From Candidatus Bathyarchaeia archaeon (lineage in GTDB: Archaea; Thermoproteota; Bathyarchaeia; Bathyarchaeales; Bathycorpusculaceae): a DNA stretch of 64,000 nt. The notes beneath the pieces are model-generated. The model was not told the origin of the DNA, searched no databases, and worked only from the letters and a program-made list of their open reading frames with translations. Position numbers and translations under genes: made by a program. The DNA is taken from contig JAVZEV010000001.1 in the NCBI GenBank assembly GCA_038873195.1, positions 214,490 through 278,489 of the forward strand, given 5' to 3'. Shown piece by piece: positions 7,366-15,207 of this stretch; within the stretch, counting starts at the first letter, position 1, and every line of letters begins with the position of its first letter.

Positions 7366-7430
7366 ACACGTTAGAAGTCAAGGTTCAACCTATTTATAAG
7401 GGAGGGGCTATATTTCCACAACGCACATAA
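7366..7430 (+). repeat. Dispersed ~60-bp repeat, copy A
   Basis: Contains CGTTAGAAGTCAAGGTTCAA followed by the core CCTATTTATAAGGGAGG and GGCTATA (core 7389-7412). The left half matches copy B at 17883, the core also matches copies C and D. The core holds a TATA-like TATTTATAAG, but not every copy precedes a gene. Confidence 0.85.
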
Positions 7431-7549
7431 TTTCTCCTATAAAAATTGGAAAAGCAAACTTGACAAGCAAAATAGTTTAAAAAAGAAAACATGGAAAACA
7501 TAATAAGAAAATTCAATAATAAACAAAAAAGCCAGAAGGACAATAAAAA

Positions 7550-8845
7550 ATGTTTGAAGATTACACATCAAAAACTCCAACCTCAAAAAAATTACATGAA
7601 CGCGCCCAAAAAGTTCTCCCAGCAGGAGTTTCATACGGAATAAGATTTTTCGAACCATACCCATTCTACACCGCAAAAGCCAAAGGAAGCAAACTCTACG
7701 ACGTAGACGGAAACGAATACGTCGACTTCTGGCTCGGACACACCGCACTCATACTCGGACACAGTCCACCCAAAATCATAAACGCAGTGAAAAAACAATT
7801 AGAAAACGGAACCCACTATGGAACATGCCACGAACTAGAAATCACACTCGCAGAACAAATCAAAAAAATGGTTCCCAACGCCCAAATGACCCGCTTCACA
7901 AACTCCGGAACAGAAGCAAACATGTACGCCACACGACTCGCACGAGCATACACGGGCAAAAAGAAAATCGCAAAATTCGAAGGAGGATGGCACGGAGGCT
8001 ACGACGCACTTCACGTAGGCGTCAAACATCCCTTTGACATTCCAGAATCTGCCGGATTAACAGAAGGCGCAGTAAAAGACACCATTTGTTTACCCTTCAA
8101 CGACCTAGAAGGAGCAAAGAAAAAACTGAAAGACACGGAAGTCGCAGCCATCATCATCGAACCAATATTAGGCGCAGGCGGAGGGATTCCCGCCGAAAAA
8201 GAGTTTTTGAAAGGACTAAGAGAATTCTGCAACGAAAAAAACATACTATTAATCTTTGACGAAGTAATCACCGGATTCCGCTTAGCTCCAGGTGGTGCCC
8301 AACAATATTACGGCGTAAAAGCAGACTTGACAGTTTTCGGAAAAATTCTCGGAGGAGGTTTCCCGGTTGGCGCTTTCTGTGGACCACACGAAATCATGGA
8401 AAGAATAGATTCACGCATTTACGAACGCCCACATTTCTCATTTCACGGCGGAACATTCACGGCAAACCCGATAACCATGACAGCTGGCTTAACCACATTA
8501 AAAATCTTGGAAGATGGCCTTTCAATAGATAAGCTGAACAAGTTGGGAAACAAGATACGAGAACAATTAAGAGCAATCTTTGAAGCGCATGGCGTTGACG
8601 TGCAAGTTGTCGGCGCAAGCTCACTGTTCAACATTCATTTCACGCGAGAAACCGTCAAAGATGCCACTGCAGTGTTCAAGGCTGACAGAAAAAAGCTTGT
8701 TGAGTATGATTTAAAACTGATAGCTAATGGAATTTTCTTCTTGCCAGCACACACGGGAGCCCTCAGCACAGCTCACTCAAAGGCAGACGTAGAGAAACTG
8801 TTTGCAGAAACGGAAAAATACGCAAAACAAAACAAAGCTGCCTAA
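7550..8845 (+). CDS. hemL: Glutamate-1-semialdehyde 2,1-aminomutase-like class III aminotransferase
   Basis: A 431-residue PLP enzyme. Key features are NSGTEANMYATRLARAYTG (cofactor phosphate loop), EGGWHGGYDALHVGV, IIEPILGAGGGIP, FDEVITGFRLAPGGAQ with the cofactor aspartate, and FGKILGGGFPVGAFCG with the Schiff-base lysine. These fit HemL, which makes 5-aminolevulinate for tetrapyrroles, better than acetylornithine or GABA aminotransferases. No other tetrapyrrole genes are nearby, so a HemL paralogue acting on another amino-ketone is possible. AGAAGGACA lies 9-15 nt before the ATG. Repeat copy A lies about 130 bp upstream and could serve as a promoter. Confidence 0.87.
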   Translation: MFEDYTSKTPTSKKLHERAQKVLPAGVSYGIRFFEPYPFYTAKAKGSKLYDVDGNEYVDFWLGHTALILGHSPPKIINAVKKQLENGTHYGTCHELEITLAEQIKKMVPNAQMTRFTNSGTEANMYATRLARAYTGKKKIAKFEGGWHGGYDALHVGVKHPFDIPESAGLTEGAVKDTICLPFNDLEGAKKKLKDTEVAAIIIEPILGAGGGIPAEKEFLKGLREFCNEKNILLIFDEVITGFRLAPGGAQQYYGVKADLTVFGKILGGGFPVGAFCGPHEIMERIDSRIYERPHFSFHGGTFTANPITMTAGLTTLKILEDGLSIDKLNKLGNKIREQLRAIFEAHGVDVQVVGASSLFNIHFTRETVKDATAVFKADRKKLVEYDLKLIANGIFFLPAHTGALSTAHSKADVEKLFAETEKYAKQNKAA

Positions 8846-8853
8846 AAATTCCA

Positions 8854-9483
8854 TTAAATTCTGCCCTTTCGCATTTTAAGCATGTTTTCAGCCTTCTTAA
8901 GGTCAAGCAGAGTGTTAACATTAAAGAATGTTCTAAGTTCAGGGTCTAATTGCTGCAATACAAGCGTAGAAACAAAACGCACACCCTTCAGCTTATCCAC
9001 CATAGAGCGAATATTCACTTCATCCATTCTCAACGCATTTTCAGCAGCTTCCAAAGCCATTCTAGTCTGATATACCGCATGCAAAGGCTCTATGTAACCA
9101 TTCGGCCACCTCGGAATCACAGCCGACCTATTCACACACAACTCAAAAAGAAGAGAAAGAACATCTTTAGAAAGAAAAGGCATATCACATGGAAGAAGAA
9201 GAGAAAAATCTCCAGACGCCACTTTAAAACCTGATTTCGTGCCCACAAGCGGTCCATGCAATTCTCCATCGTCAACAACAACTTTCACACTCGAATCGAG
9301 AAGTTTTTTGTAGCTATCGGCTTGCAAACCAGAGCTAACAACAACTATCCGTTCTTCAATAACAGAAGAAACAGCATCCAAGACATGCTCCACAAGAGGT
9401 TTGCCTGCTAACTGCAGCAATCCCTTATCTTGTCCAAGCCTGCTTGAGAACCCGCCTGCGAGAATAATTGCTGACCTATTCAA
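8854..9483 (-). CDS. mobA: Molybdenum cofactor guanylyltransferase-like nucleotidyltransferase
   Basis: A 209-residue nucleotidyltransferase with the signature ILAGGFSSRLGQDKGLLQLAGKP split as a glycine-rich loop and conserved lysine, then DGELHGPLVGTKSGF and LLPCDMPFLSKDV with the metal-binding aspartate. These are MobA hallmarks: GTP plus Mo/W-molybdopterin gives the bis-MGD precursor. The wider family also contains MocA and sugar-phosphate nucleotidyltransferases, but the LxGKPLVEHV order fits MobA best. Convergent with hemL, 8 bp apart. No other cofactor genes are in the window. Confidence 0.85.
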   Translation of the reverse strand: MNRSAIILAGGFSSRLGQDKGLLQLAGKPLVEHVLDAVSSVIEERIVVVSSGLQADSYKKLLDSSVKVVVDDGELHGPLVGTKSGFKVASGDFSLLLPCDMPFLSKDVLSLLFELCVNRSAVIPRWPNGYIEPLHAVYQTRMALEAAENALRMDEVNIRSMVDKLKGVRFVSTLVLQQLDPELRTFFNVNTLLDLKKAENMLKMRKGRI

Positions 9484-9518
9484 AGGCTAGTCTCCAGTTT
9501 CTAATTGAATGATGCTTA

Positions 9519-9863
9519 TCAAGATTTTGTTAGCGACCTTACTGCTTCAGCGATAATGAACAAACCAATCAACACTATAATTGTCTCAAGCAATGGCAAT
9601 TTATATCCCATTAACCCTGCTCCACCAAAAGCAAACGCTATTATCCCGATAAACAAGCTGAACTTGCTCAAGCCCATTTCCATACTTGTTCTCGCGATAT
9701 TAAGCCCTATCAAAATCAAACCTGCCCCTAAAGCCACATAAGGCACAATATCTATAACATAATAGTTTGTCAGCGCCCAGCTTATACCAATGAGGACGAA
9801 AAACAAACCCCACGCCAGCGCTGTTAAAGCTACGTTCTTGTTCAAGCTTAAACACCCCATCAA
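9519..9863 (-). CDS. Small four-helix membrane protein
   Basis: A 114-residue protein consisting almost wholly of four hydrophobic segments (about residues 11-32, 36-55, 62-82 and 90-108), each separated by short loops, with a basic start and a charged end. No family recognised. It lies 35 bp after mobA on the same strand (upstream of it in transcription) but no shared function is implied. Confidence 0.65.
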   Translation of the reverse strand: MMGCLSLNKNVALTALAWGLFFVLIGISWALTNYYVIDIVPYVALGAGLILIGLNIARTSMEMGLSKFSLFIGIIAFAFGGAGLMGYKLPLLETIIVLIGLFIIAEAVRSLTKS

Positions 9864-10012
9864 ATGTTAACATGCAAAGCGGATATAAAATTATCGTGTT
9901 TTGTGTTGAATGTATGATAATAAATAAGTTCGGTGTATGAAATATTACGAGAACGGAATACAGTATATTACCAAACACAGAACTAATATATCCACCGAGA
10001 AGGGAGAAAACA

Positions 10013-10132
10013 ATGAACTCCGAAATCAAAGAACTAAACCGTCTAATATGCAAACAATGCGAGGAAAAAGAATACGAAAAGTGCAAAACCTGCAAAATCT
10101 ACCAATTAGTGAATAAAATAGCAGGACAATGA
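10013..10132 (+). CDS. 39-residue double-CxxC microprotein
   Basis: ATG 10013 to TGA 10132 encodes MNSEIKELNRLICKQCEEKE followed by YEKCKTCKIYQLVNKIAGQ. Two CxxC pairs (ICKQC and KCKTC) suggest a single zinc-binding knuckle between helices. AGAAGGGAG stands 6-14 nt before the ATG, and GTATATTA at about 9963 could be a TATA element. Convergent with the ParA-type gene, 4 bp apart. Function unknown. Confidence 0.65.
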   Translation: MNSEIKELNRLICKQCEEKEYEKCKTCKIYQLVNKIAGQ

Positions 10133-10136
10133 ACAC

Positions 10137-10913
10137 TTAAGGCATTTTATCTATTTTACTTGCTATTTCTTCCAAGATTTTCGTGAATGGATGTTCTGGT
10201 TTCTCTTGAGCAAAAATGATGTTTCCTTCCCCTTTTAAAATGTCACAGAAACAAGGAATAACTCCTAACAGAGGAACCATATACAAATCTTTAACCTTAG
10301 CTTGCATCGCCTCTTTTCCAGACTTTGAGACAACATCCTGCAAAACCTTATTCAGCACAATTTCCGTCTTCTTCTCGAATAAATCGTAAAGTTCCCGCAA
10401 CATGCGTCGAGTGCCATCAACATCAGACCTGTCAAAGGTTGTCGCTACAAGTACAATATCAGCGCCTACAATAGCATTTATAGAAGAGTACTGCAAGCCA
10501 GGACTTGTGTCAAAAATTAGATAGTCAAAGCCTTTATCATTTAAAAGAGAAGTTCTAAGAGATAATAGTCTTCCTAAAGCGCGCATTTCCCACTTCCTAT
10601 CTTTCGCGGTCATGTCTCTGATTGCTTCTGTTGTTGGATTAGCGAATCCTACAAAAAGCTTGCCGCCATTGTGAATTCTGTCGCTTAAGTCCACCAAGAC
10701 TTTGTCGATTTCACATGTTCCATTCAAATAATCGTTTAACCAATGTTCCGCCTTTTCAATCTTCAAGAGCGTGGCAAGGCTTGGAGCTCGAAAGTCAAGG
10801 TCAAACAGGCAAACTTTCTTTCCAAGCTTAACGAATGTTGCGGCCAAATTAACTGAAAGAAGAGTTTTCCCCGTTCCACCTTTATAGGAATGAACCGCAA
10901 TTATCTTGCCCAA
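10137..10913 (-). CDS. ParA/MinD-family ATPase
   Basis: A 258-residue deviant Walker A ATPase. KGGTGKTLLSVNLA at residues 11-24 is the deviant P-loop, FDLDFRAPSLATLL the A' motif, and DYLIFDTSPGLQYSSINAIV the Walker B region. No membrane-targeting amphipathic helix of the MinD type is evident at the C-terminus. It sits 3 bp downstream of a winged-helix gene, the arrangement of a ParA with its DNA-binding partner or of a positioning ATPase with an adaptor. Roles in plasmid, chromosome or protein-complex partition are all open. Confidence 0.9.
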   Translation of the reverse strand: MGKIIAVHSYKGGTGKTLLSVNLAATFVKLGKKVCLFDLDFRAPSLATLLKIEKAEHWLNDYLNGTCEIDKVLVDLSDRIHNGGKLFVGFANPTTEAIRDMTAKDRKWEMRALGRLLSLRTSLLNDKGFDYLIFDTSPGLQYSSINAIVGADIVLVATTFDRSDVDGTRRMLRELYDLFEKKTEIVLNKVLQDVVSKSGKEAMQAKVKDLYMVPLLGVIPCFCDILKGEGNIIFAQEKPEHPFTKILEEIASKIDKMP

Positions 10914-10916
10914 TGC

Positions 10917-11294
10917 TTACCCTCCTTGACTTTCTCTATCCACGTAGAAATACGCCTTTCGTCCTTTCCTTTCTTTCTTCAAGTACCCCATAATGACAAG
11001 CTGGTTAAGATACGCGCTTTCCACAGCTCTAGCTCTGTGCGTTTGTTGAGCTATCTCATCGGCTGTGGCACGTCCGAGCCTGCAAACGGTCATGGCTGTT
11101 TTTCTTAAGTGATCTGGCATGGAAAGTAAGGTCATAACGTCTAAGGGTGTTTCTGGAAGGGGTTGAATGTCCTTTCTGCCATGTTTTTGCAATTCAATCA
11201 TAACTTCCATTTTCTCGTTTAACCTTTCCAGATTTTCCCTGATTTTCTCAAGTACCTGTAAAGGTTTTTTCCCAAGAGATTCCTGTTTAGCCAC
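10917..11294 (-). CDS. Coiled-coil plus winged-helix protein, partner of ParA-type ATPase
   Basis: From GTG 11294 the product has a helical coiled-coil stretch (PLQVLEKIRENLERLNEKME at about residues 9-28) and a C-terminal winged helix (about 50-125) with LGRATADEIAQQTHRARAVE and a wing KKERKGRKAYFYVD. I prefer this GTG because AGGGGA lies 7-12 nt before it and a palindrome plus TATA-like sequence lie just upstream; an ATG at 11372 in the same frame lacks a ribosome-binding site. The 3-bp gap to the ATPase gene indicates one transcript. Likely the DNA-binding component of the pair. Confidence 0.72.
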   Translation of the reverse strand: MAKQESLGKKPLQVLEKIRENLERLNEKMEVMIELQKHGRKDIQPLPETPLDVMTLLSMPDHLRKTAMTVCRLGRATADEIAQQTHRARAVESAYLNQLVIMGYLKKERKGRKAYFYVDRESQGG

Positions 11295-11314
11295 GCTGGT
11301 TCCCCTATGTGTTT

Positions 11315-11345
11315 TACACGTGTACAATAGTTTAGAGCATAAAGC
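11315..11345 (-). promoter_or_regulatory. Promoter with perfect palindrome TACACGTGTA
   Basis: TACACGTGTA (11315-11324) is a perfect 10-bp palindrome 21-30 bp upstream of GTG 11294, and a TATA-like GCTTTATGC lies at about 11337-11345 on the minus strand. The layout is that of a repressible archaeal promoter, perhaps autoregulated by the winged-helix product. Inferred. Confidence 0.4.
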
Positions 11346-11590
11346 GTTTATTAAGTCTTGCGAAACATCCATAATGATTCTTAAAGTAAACGTCCACTAC
11401 TTACACTAAATGCCAAATTTTCTCCGCAATTCTCCTGAGATGTATAGGTGTATTGTAATACTGCCTAAAAATAATATATCCATCCACCTCTCATGAATTC
11501 AGAAATAAACAAACATCACCCTTTTTGGACAATTACCTACCAGCTCTCTAGAGCAAGTTTTCCTACCGACTATTCTTCCCATCAAAATAG

Positions 11591-11646
11591 GACCGACCGT
11601 TCAACCTATTTTTAGAGAGGCTATACCGTCCACAAAACGCAAAACC
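11591..11646 (+). repeat. Dispersed repeat, diverged copy F
   Basis: GTTCAACCTATTTTTAGAGA then GGCTATA and CACAAAACGCAAAACC; the same order of blocks as copies A-C with several substitutions and a shortened G-run. No gene follows within 150 bp on this strand. Confidence 0.55.
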
Positions 11647-11766
11647 ACACTAAACTACCCATTCACATTCAACTTCTAACATAAAGGTTCAACCATATTA
11701 CATGCAGACAAAACTGTGAAAGATGTGAAATACAAATATAAAAATGAAAGAAAAGAAATTTTATGG

Positions 11767-11943
11767 TCATGTTGGGTGAAGGCTTAAGCCGTACTGGACT
11801 GTTGTGCAGGCTGCGAATTGTTGCTCGTCAAGCGTAAAAGCCCAAACCCCAGCGGTCAAATACATAGAGGGGTCAGGATTAAACTCTTCAGGTGAAACAC
11901 TGAATAACATTGCCACAGGTTTTGTAGTAGCGGTCACAGCCAC
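11767..11943 (-). CDS. Possible 58-residue orphan protein
   Basis: GTG 11943, preceded by GAGGT 5 nt upstream, opens a frame of 58 codons to TGA at 11767. The protein has a plausible composition (VAMLFSVSPEEFNPDPSMYL, then AGVWAFTLDEQQFAA) and no low-complexity bias, but no family is recognised. It may be a small gene or the remnant of a larger one, since it lies within 750 bp of otherwise gene-poor DNA between two repeat copies. Confidence 0.4.
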   Translation of the reverse strand: MAVTATTKPVAMLFSVSPEEFNPDPSMYLTAGVWAFTLDEQQFAACTTVQYGLSLHPT

Positions 11944-12060
11944 ATAAACCTCTTAACAGTTAAAACATGGGTTGTCTTATTCTATGAAATTTATGCAATA
12001 ACAGAAATCGATACCTTTCCGAAAGGAGAAAGTCAATGGACAATCCACTAAAGTCCAGCC

Positions 12061-12118
12061 TGCATTTGAACCTATTTATAAGAGAGAGACTAAGTGTTTT
12101 CACATAACAAAACGTAAG
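12061..12118 (+). repeat. Dispersed repeat, diverged copy G
   Basis: GAACCTATTTATAAGAGAGA followed by CATAACAAAACG; keeps the TATA-like core but loses the run of G and the GGCTATA block. It faces the end of a minus-strand gene. Confidence 0.5.
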
Positions 12119-12124
12119 CGGTTT

Positions 12125-12271
12125 CTAGTCGTATCTTTTTAATTTCATCATTTTTCTGAAACTTTTAAGGTCTTGCGCTACGTTTCTGAGGAAATGTAGT
12201 TCTTCCATTGTCTTTTCGAATTTTAAGAATTCTTCGCGAATTTTTCGTATTACACGTTCGTTTTCGCTCAT
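12125..12271 (-). CDS. Small charged helical protein
   Basis: From ATG 12271 the 48-residue product MSENERVIRKIREEFLKFEK then TMEELHFLRNVAQDLKSF and a basic end KLKRYD is predicted to be one long amphipathic helix or coiled coil. In-frame ATGs at 12310 and 12337 would add a basic segment. No family recognised. A TATA-like TTTTTATAG near 12460 on this strand would imply a leader of about 170 nt. Confidence 0.5.
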   Translation of the reverse strand: MSENERVIRKIREEFLKFEKTMEELHFLRNVAQDLKSFRKMMKLKRYD

Positions 12272-12510
12272 TAGCTTATTCGCCTTAACGTTTTTGTGGA
12301 GGGCTTTCATTGTTTGTCGGCAAGTCCAACCAGCCACTTTCCGTCATCGAGGAGAAAGGAGAAGGCTTCGAAAAACGGAAAAACCGATTCTCGGCTGATT
12401 GTGGCTTAGCCTTCAACCTTAGCCCTCCAATTGCATCGTAAGACTTAAGACACAAGCCAGCTATAAAAAGATTACTGAATAAAAAGAACATACAAACATG
12501 AACGCATAAC

Positions 12511-13065
12511 TCAGCCGATAGCCAAAATACCTTCCAAAATCTTCTTTTCCGGTACATCCAACTGTTTCGCAAGCCACGTCTTCAAAAGAGAAGTATACTT
12601 CGGAAGCTCACCACTGTATGTTATTATCTGCCCATTCTTCAAAGCATCTGCCTGAAAACTCTTCTCAGCTTCGCGATATAGGAAAGACAAGGTTTCAGCT
12701 TGGTAAGCGAGCGTCAAGAAATCTTCCCACTGCTTGCAGCGCAGAATAACTGGCGGACCACGGGTTTCTCTGGCTTGGCGTGTTTCGGTTTTTTGTTCTT
12801 GAGGTGCTTGGATTGGCAGTTGGGGCGTCTCATGCGTGGTTGATAGGTAAGTGATTAAGTTTGCAATTTCATTCTGTAGAGTGGTTAATCTTTCTTCAAC
12901 CTTCTCTATCTTTCCACTAAACTCGCCCGCAGTGCCCAGTTTTTCAGCTATGTTGCCCAGCTCGCTTATCAAGCGGTCCAAGTCTTTCTCGTGTTCCTTC
13001 AGAACATTGACTATAAAGTCCAGTGCTTCTAAGGCTTCGTCTTTCGATGGAGCTTTTCTAGACAT
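12511..13065 (-). CDS. Coiled-coil protein of unknown function
   Basis: A 184-residue cytoplasmic protein. Residues 8-80 form a heptad-rich coiled coil, a proline/glutamine-rich linker covers about 85-110 (PQLPIQAPQEQKTETRQARE), and a compact C-terminal domain from about 112 to 184 begins VILRCKQWEDFLTLAYQAET and ends PEKKILEGILAIG. The start has AAGGGAGAAAG before it and a TATA-like TTTATAAAG at about 13100-13108. No known family. Position beside the ParA/winged-helix pair may be chance. Confidence 0.7.
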   Translation of the reverse strand: MSRKAPSKDEALEALDFIVNVLKEHEKDLDRLISELGNIAEKLGTAGEFSGKIEKVEERLTTLQNEIANLITYLSTTHETPQLPIQAPQEQKTETRQARETRGPPVILRCKQWEDFLTLAYQAETLSFLYREAEKSFQADALKNGQIITYSGELPKYTSLLKTWLAKQLDVPEKKILEGILAIG

Positions 13066-13398
13066 CGCTCTTTCTCCCTTTTCTTCAACCTATAATGTCC
13101 ATTCTTTATAAATAAACGTAGCGAATCCTCAAAACTTATCCATAGGAAGACGTATCCATACTTATTAAGAATAAAGTGCATGATGCTTGGCGTTAGGCAT
13201 GGTCTTTTTCCATGGTCTTATTCAAGCGGATATTGTTTCCATTTTCGTTTTTTGAATAGCTTTTTTCCGTTCATATCAATAGCATGTGCAAAAAACATTT
13301 TTAAAACAATTTTTGGGGTTAGCTATGCTTTCGCTGGTTGATGTCATGTTGTTTTTGTTGAAAACGAGAAAGAAAAAAATGGAATATGCGCGTGGAGA
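13066..13398. other. Intergenic, promoter only
   Basis: Holds the TATA-like element of the coiled-coil gene near 13100. The remainder is A/T-rich, with no supportable gene; an open frame running right into the antisense of the Kelch protein's proline-rich tail is an artefact. Confidence 0.6.
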
Positions 13399-14874
13399 CT
13401 ATTGGGTGGGAGGCTTTGGCGGAGGCGGTGTTTTCTTTCGAATCATCAATGCTATTGTGGCTATGCCGAGGACTATGGCGATTATTATTGCTCCAAGAAG
13501 GGCGTATGTCATCATGTCAAGTTTCTGTGTTAAACCATTTATTTTATCGGTTAGGTCTGAGTTTTGTTGCTGCAATTCTTGATAGAGTGGGTCTTCAGTC
13601 GTTGGAACATTAACCGTAACGGTGGCTACTGCTTCGTTTGACCATGCTCCAGAATTGTCTTTTACGCTAAAGTAGATTGTGTGGGTTCCCTTTGACAAGG
13701 TTGAAGTTTTGAACGTTGCAGTATTGCCAATCACCCCATCAATAGAGGACCTCCACTCGTAGGCAACAATTGAACCGTCGGAATCTGTGCCGTGCCCAGT
13801 GAATGTTATGTTTTCTCCAGTAACTATTGGATTTGGCGTTATAGAGTCAATGTAGGCTGTGGGTTTCACGTTTTCAGGTAGTATAATGGTTGCTTCTTCA
13901 TTTGCTTGAAGGTAAGCGCCATTGCATCCGCCTATCGCGTAGATTTTTCCGTTTTTGCCTACAGCAGCGCCTAGTTCTTTTCTCCGTGTTGGCAGGTAAG
14001 ACTCTTGCCAGGTTGGCGTGCTCCATGTGTCAGTTTTTGGGTCGTAAACTTCAACGCTGTCATAGAATGGTGCCTCATTATTACTATAGTCAGCTCCTCC
14101 ACCTATGATGTAGATTCTGTTGTCTGGTCCTAAAGCTACTCCAAATTCCAGTTTAGGTTTAGGCATTGCTGCTTTTTTAACCCATGTTCCAGTAGATGGA
14201 TTATAAGCTTCTACAACAGATAGCGCGGTTCCATTGTATCCTCCAAAAGCGTATATTAATCCGTCTGGACCTTTCACGACGCCTAGTTCACTTCTTCCTG
14301 TGGGCATCTGAGTGCCGTTGGTCCACGTGTCAGTGGAAGGGTCATATATCTGCGTGAGGTTGCTGTAATATAGTCCAACATTGTATGATTCACCGCCAAT
14401 CACATAGATTTTGCCATCGTTGCCTGTTGTAGCTCCGGCCATCCAAGCTCTGATAGGTATATCTGCTTTGGCTGTCCACGAGTTTGAGGTGGTATTGTAG
14501 GCTTGAACTGCGGCTATTTCATCACTGTCATCCCATCCACTGATTACATAAATTATTCCGTCGAGTCCTTTGGCAACTGCTGCTCCTCTAACTGCAATGG
14601 GCATCGGCGCTCGATTGCGCCATGTCTCTGTTACCGGGTCATACGCTTGAACAACATTCAATACAGAGCCACCAGCCCATCCGCCCATGACGTAAATTAG
14701 TCCATCATCTCCAGCTATTACCGCTGCTTGTGATCTTGCGGTTGGCATGTTGGTCTTTATTCTCCAGGATGGAGATGGCATTGTTTCTGCAAATCCTCGA
14801 TTAAATGGAACTAACCCAAGCATTAGAAGGCCGATAAGTATTCCAATACAAACAATCGGGTTTTTCAATTTCAA
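13399..14874 (-). CDS. Secreted Kelch-propeller protein with PKD domain and C-terminal membrane anchor
   Basis: A 491-residue surface protein. Signal peptide at residues 1-29 (hydrophobic VCIGILIGLLMLGLVPF). Six Kelch repeats follow from about 35 to 335, each with the GxIYVxGG strand and a ...YDPxTxTW closing strand, enough for one beta-propeller. A PKD-like Ig domain spans about 338-425 (ITPNPIVTGENITFTGHGTD, YEWRSSIDG). A short helix-rich linker with Q/L repeats leads to one transmembrane helix (ALLGAIIIAIVLGIATIALM) and a KKTPPPPKPP cytoplasmic end. Probable role in surface binding or adhesion; no enzymatic motif seen. Confidence 0.9.
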   Translation of the reverse strand: MKLKNPIVCIGILIGLLMLGLVPFNRGFAETMPSPSWRIKTNMPTARSQAAVIAGDDGLIYVMGGWAGGSVLNVVQAYDPVTETWRNRAPMPIAVRGAAVAKGLDGIIYVISGWDDSDEIAAVQAYNTTSNSWTAKADIPIRAWMAGATTGNDGKIYVIGGESYNVGLYYSNLTQIYDPSTDTWTNGTQMPTGRSELGVVKGPDGLIYAFGGYNGTALSVVEAYNPSTGTWVKKAAMPKPKLEFGVALGPDNRIYIIGGGADYSNNEAPFYDSVEVYDPKTDTWSTPTWQESYLPTRRKELGAAVGKNGKIYAIGGCNGAYLQANEEATIILPENVKPTAYIDSITPNPIVTGENITFTGHGTDSDGSIVAYEWRSSIDGVIGNTATFKTSTLSKGTHTIYFSVKDNSGAWSNEAVATVTVNVPTTEDPLYQELQQQNSDLTDKINGLTQKLDMMTYALLGAIIIAIVLGIATIALMIRKKTPPPPKPPTQ

Positions 14875-15105
14875 GCTGTCTAACTCCTTTTTTCAAAGCG
14901 TATGATATCTGATGAATCCTTTATAATTTTTTGGCAGTTCATAGATGCGAAAGCGCACGTATCCAAAATCGTTCTTTTGTTTTTTAAGCGTATTTTGACG
15001 CTTTCTCTCAAAAGCAAGATGTCAAACTTGTCTGGCATAAATTTCAAAAGTTGCTCTATTTTTGGCGAAAACGTGCGGGCAGATTTAAATTTGAAAAGGT
15101 GTTAC

Positions 15106-15207
15106 ATGATTTTCATGGAGCTCTACGAGAGGATTAAAATAGCGGTTTTCAAAAGAGTAGGATACCCACGGAGAGAGTTTCATGCAAAAAACATTACACT
15201 TCTCTGA
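15106..15207 (+). CDS. Possible 33-residue upstream ORF overlapping the glutamine synthetase-like gene
   Basis: ATG 15106 has AAGGTG 5 nt upstream and a TATA-like GATTTAAAT at about 15081-15089. The frame (MIFMELYERIKIAVFKRVGY and 13 more residues, ending at TGA 15207) overlaps the next start by 26 nt in another frame. It may be a leader peptide affecting translation of the synthetase, or simply chance. Confidence 0.3.
   Translation: MIFMELYERIKIAVFKRVGYPRREFHAKNITLL

Larger units (their letters stand above)
11373..12124. other. Gene-poor accessory stretch
   Basis: Apart from repeat copies F and G and the short frame at 11767-11943, nothing convincing is present. A fragment at about 11668-11698 (CAACTTCTAACATAAAGGTTCAACC) resembles the left half of the repeat in degenerate form. 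Confidence 0.5.

Noticed and set aside
13286-13613. Glycine-rich open frames on the + strand near the end of the Kelch gene
   Set aside because: They are the antisense of the proline-rich tail and transmembrane segment of the Kelch protein and have no ribosome-binding site.
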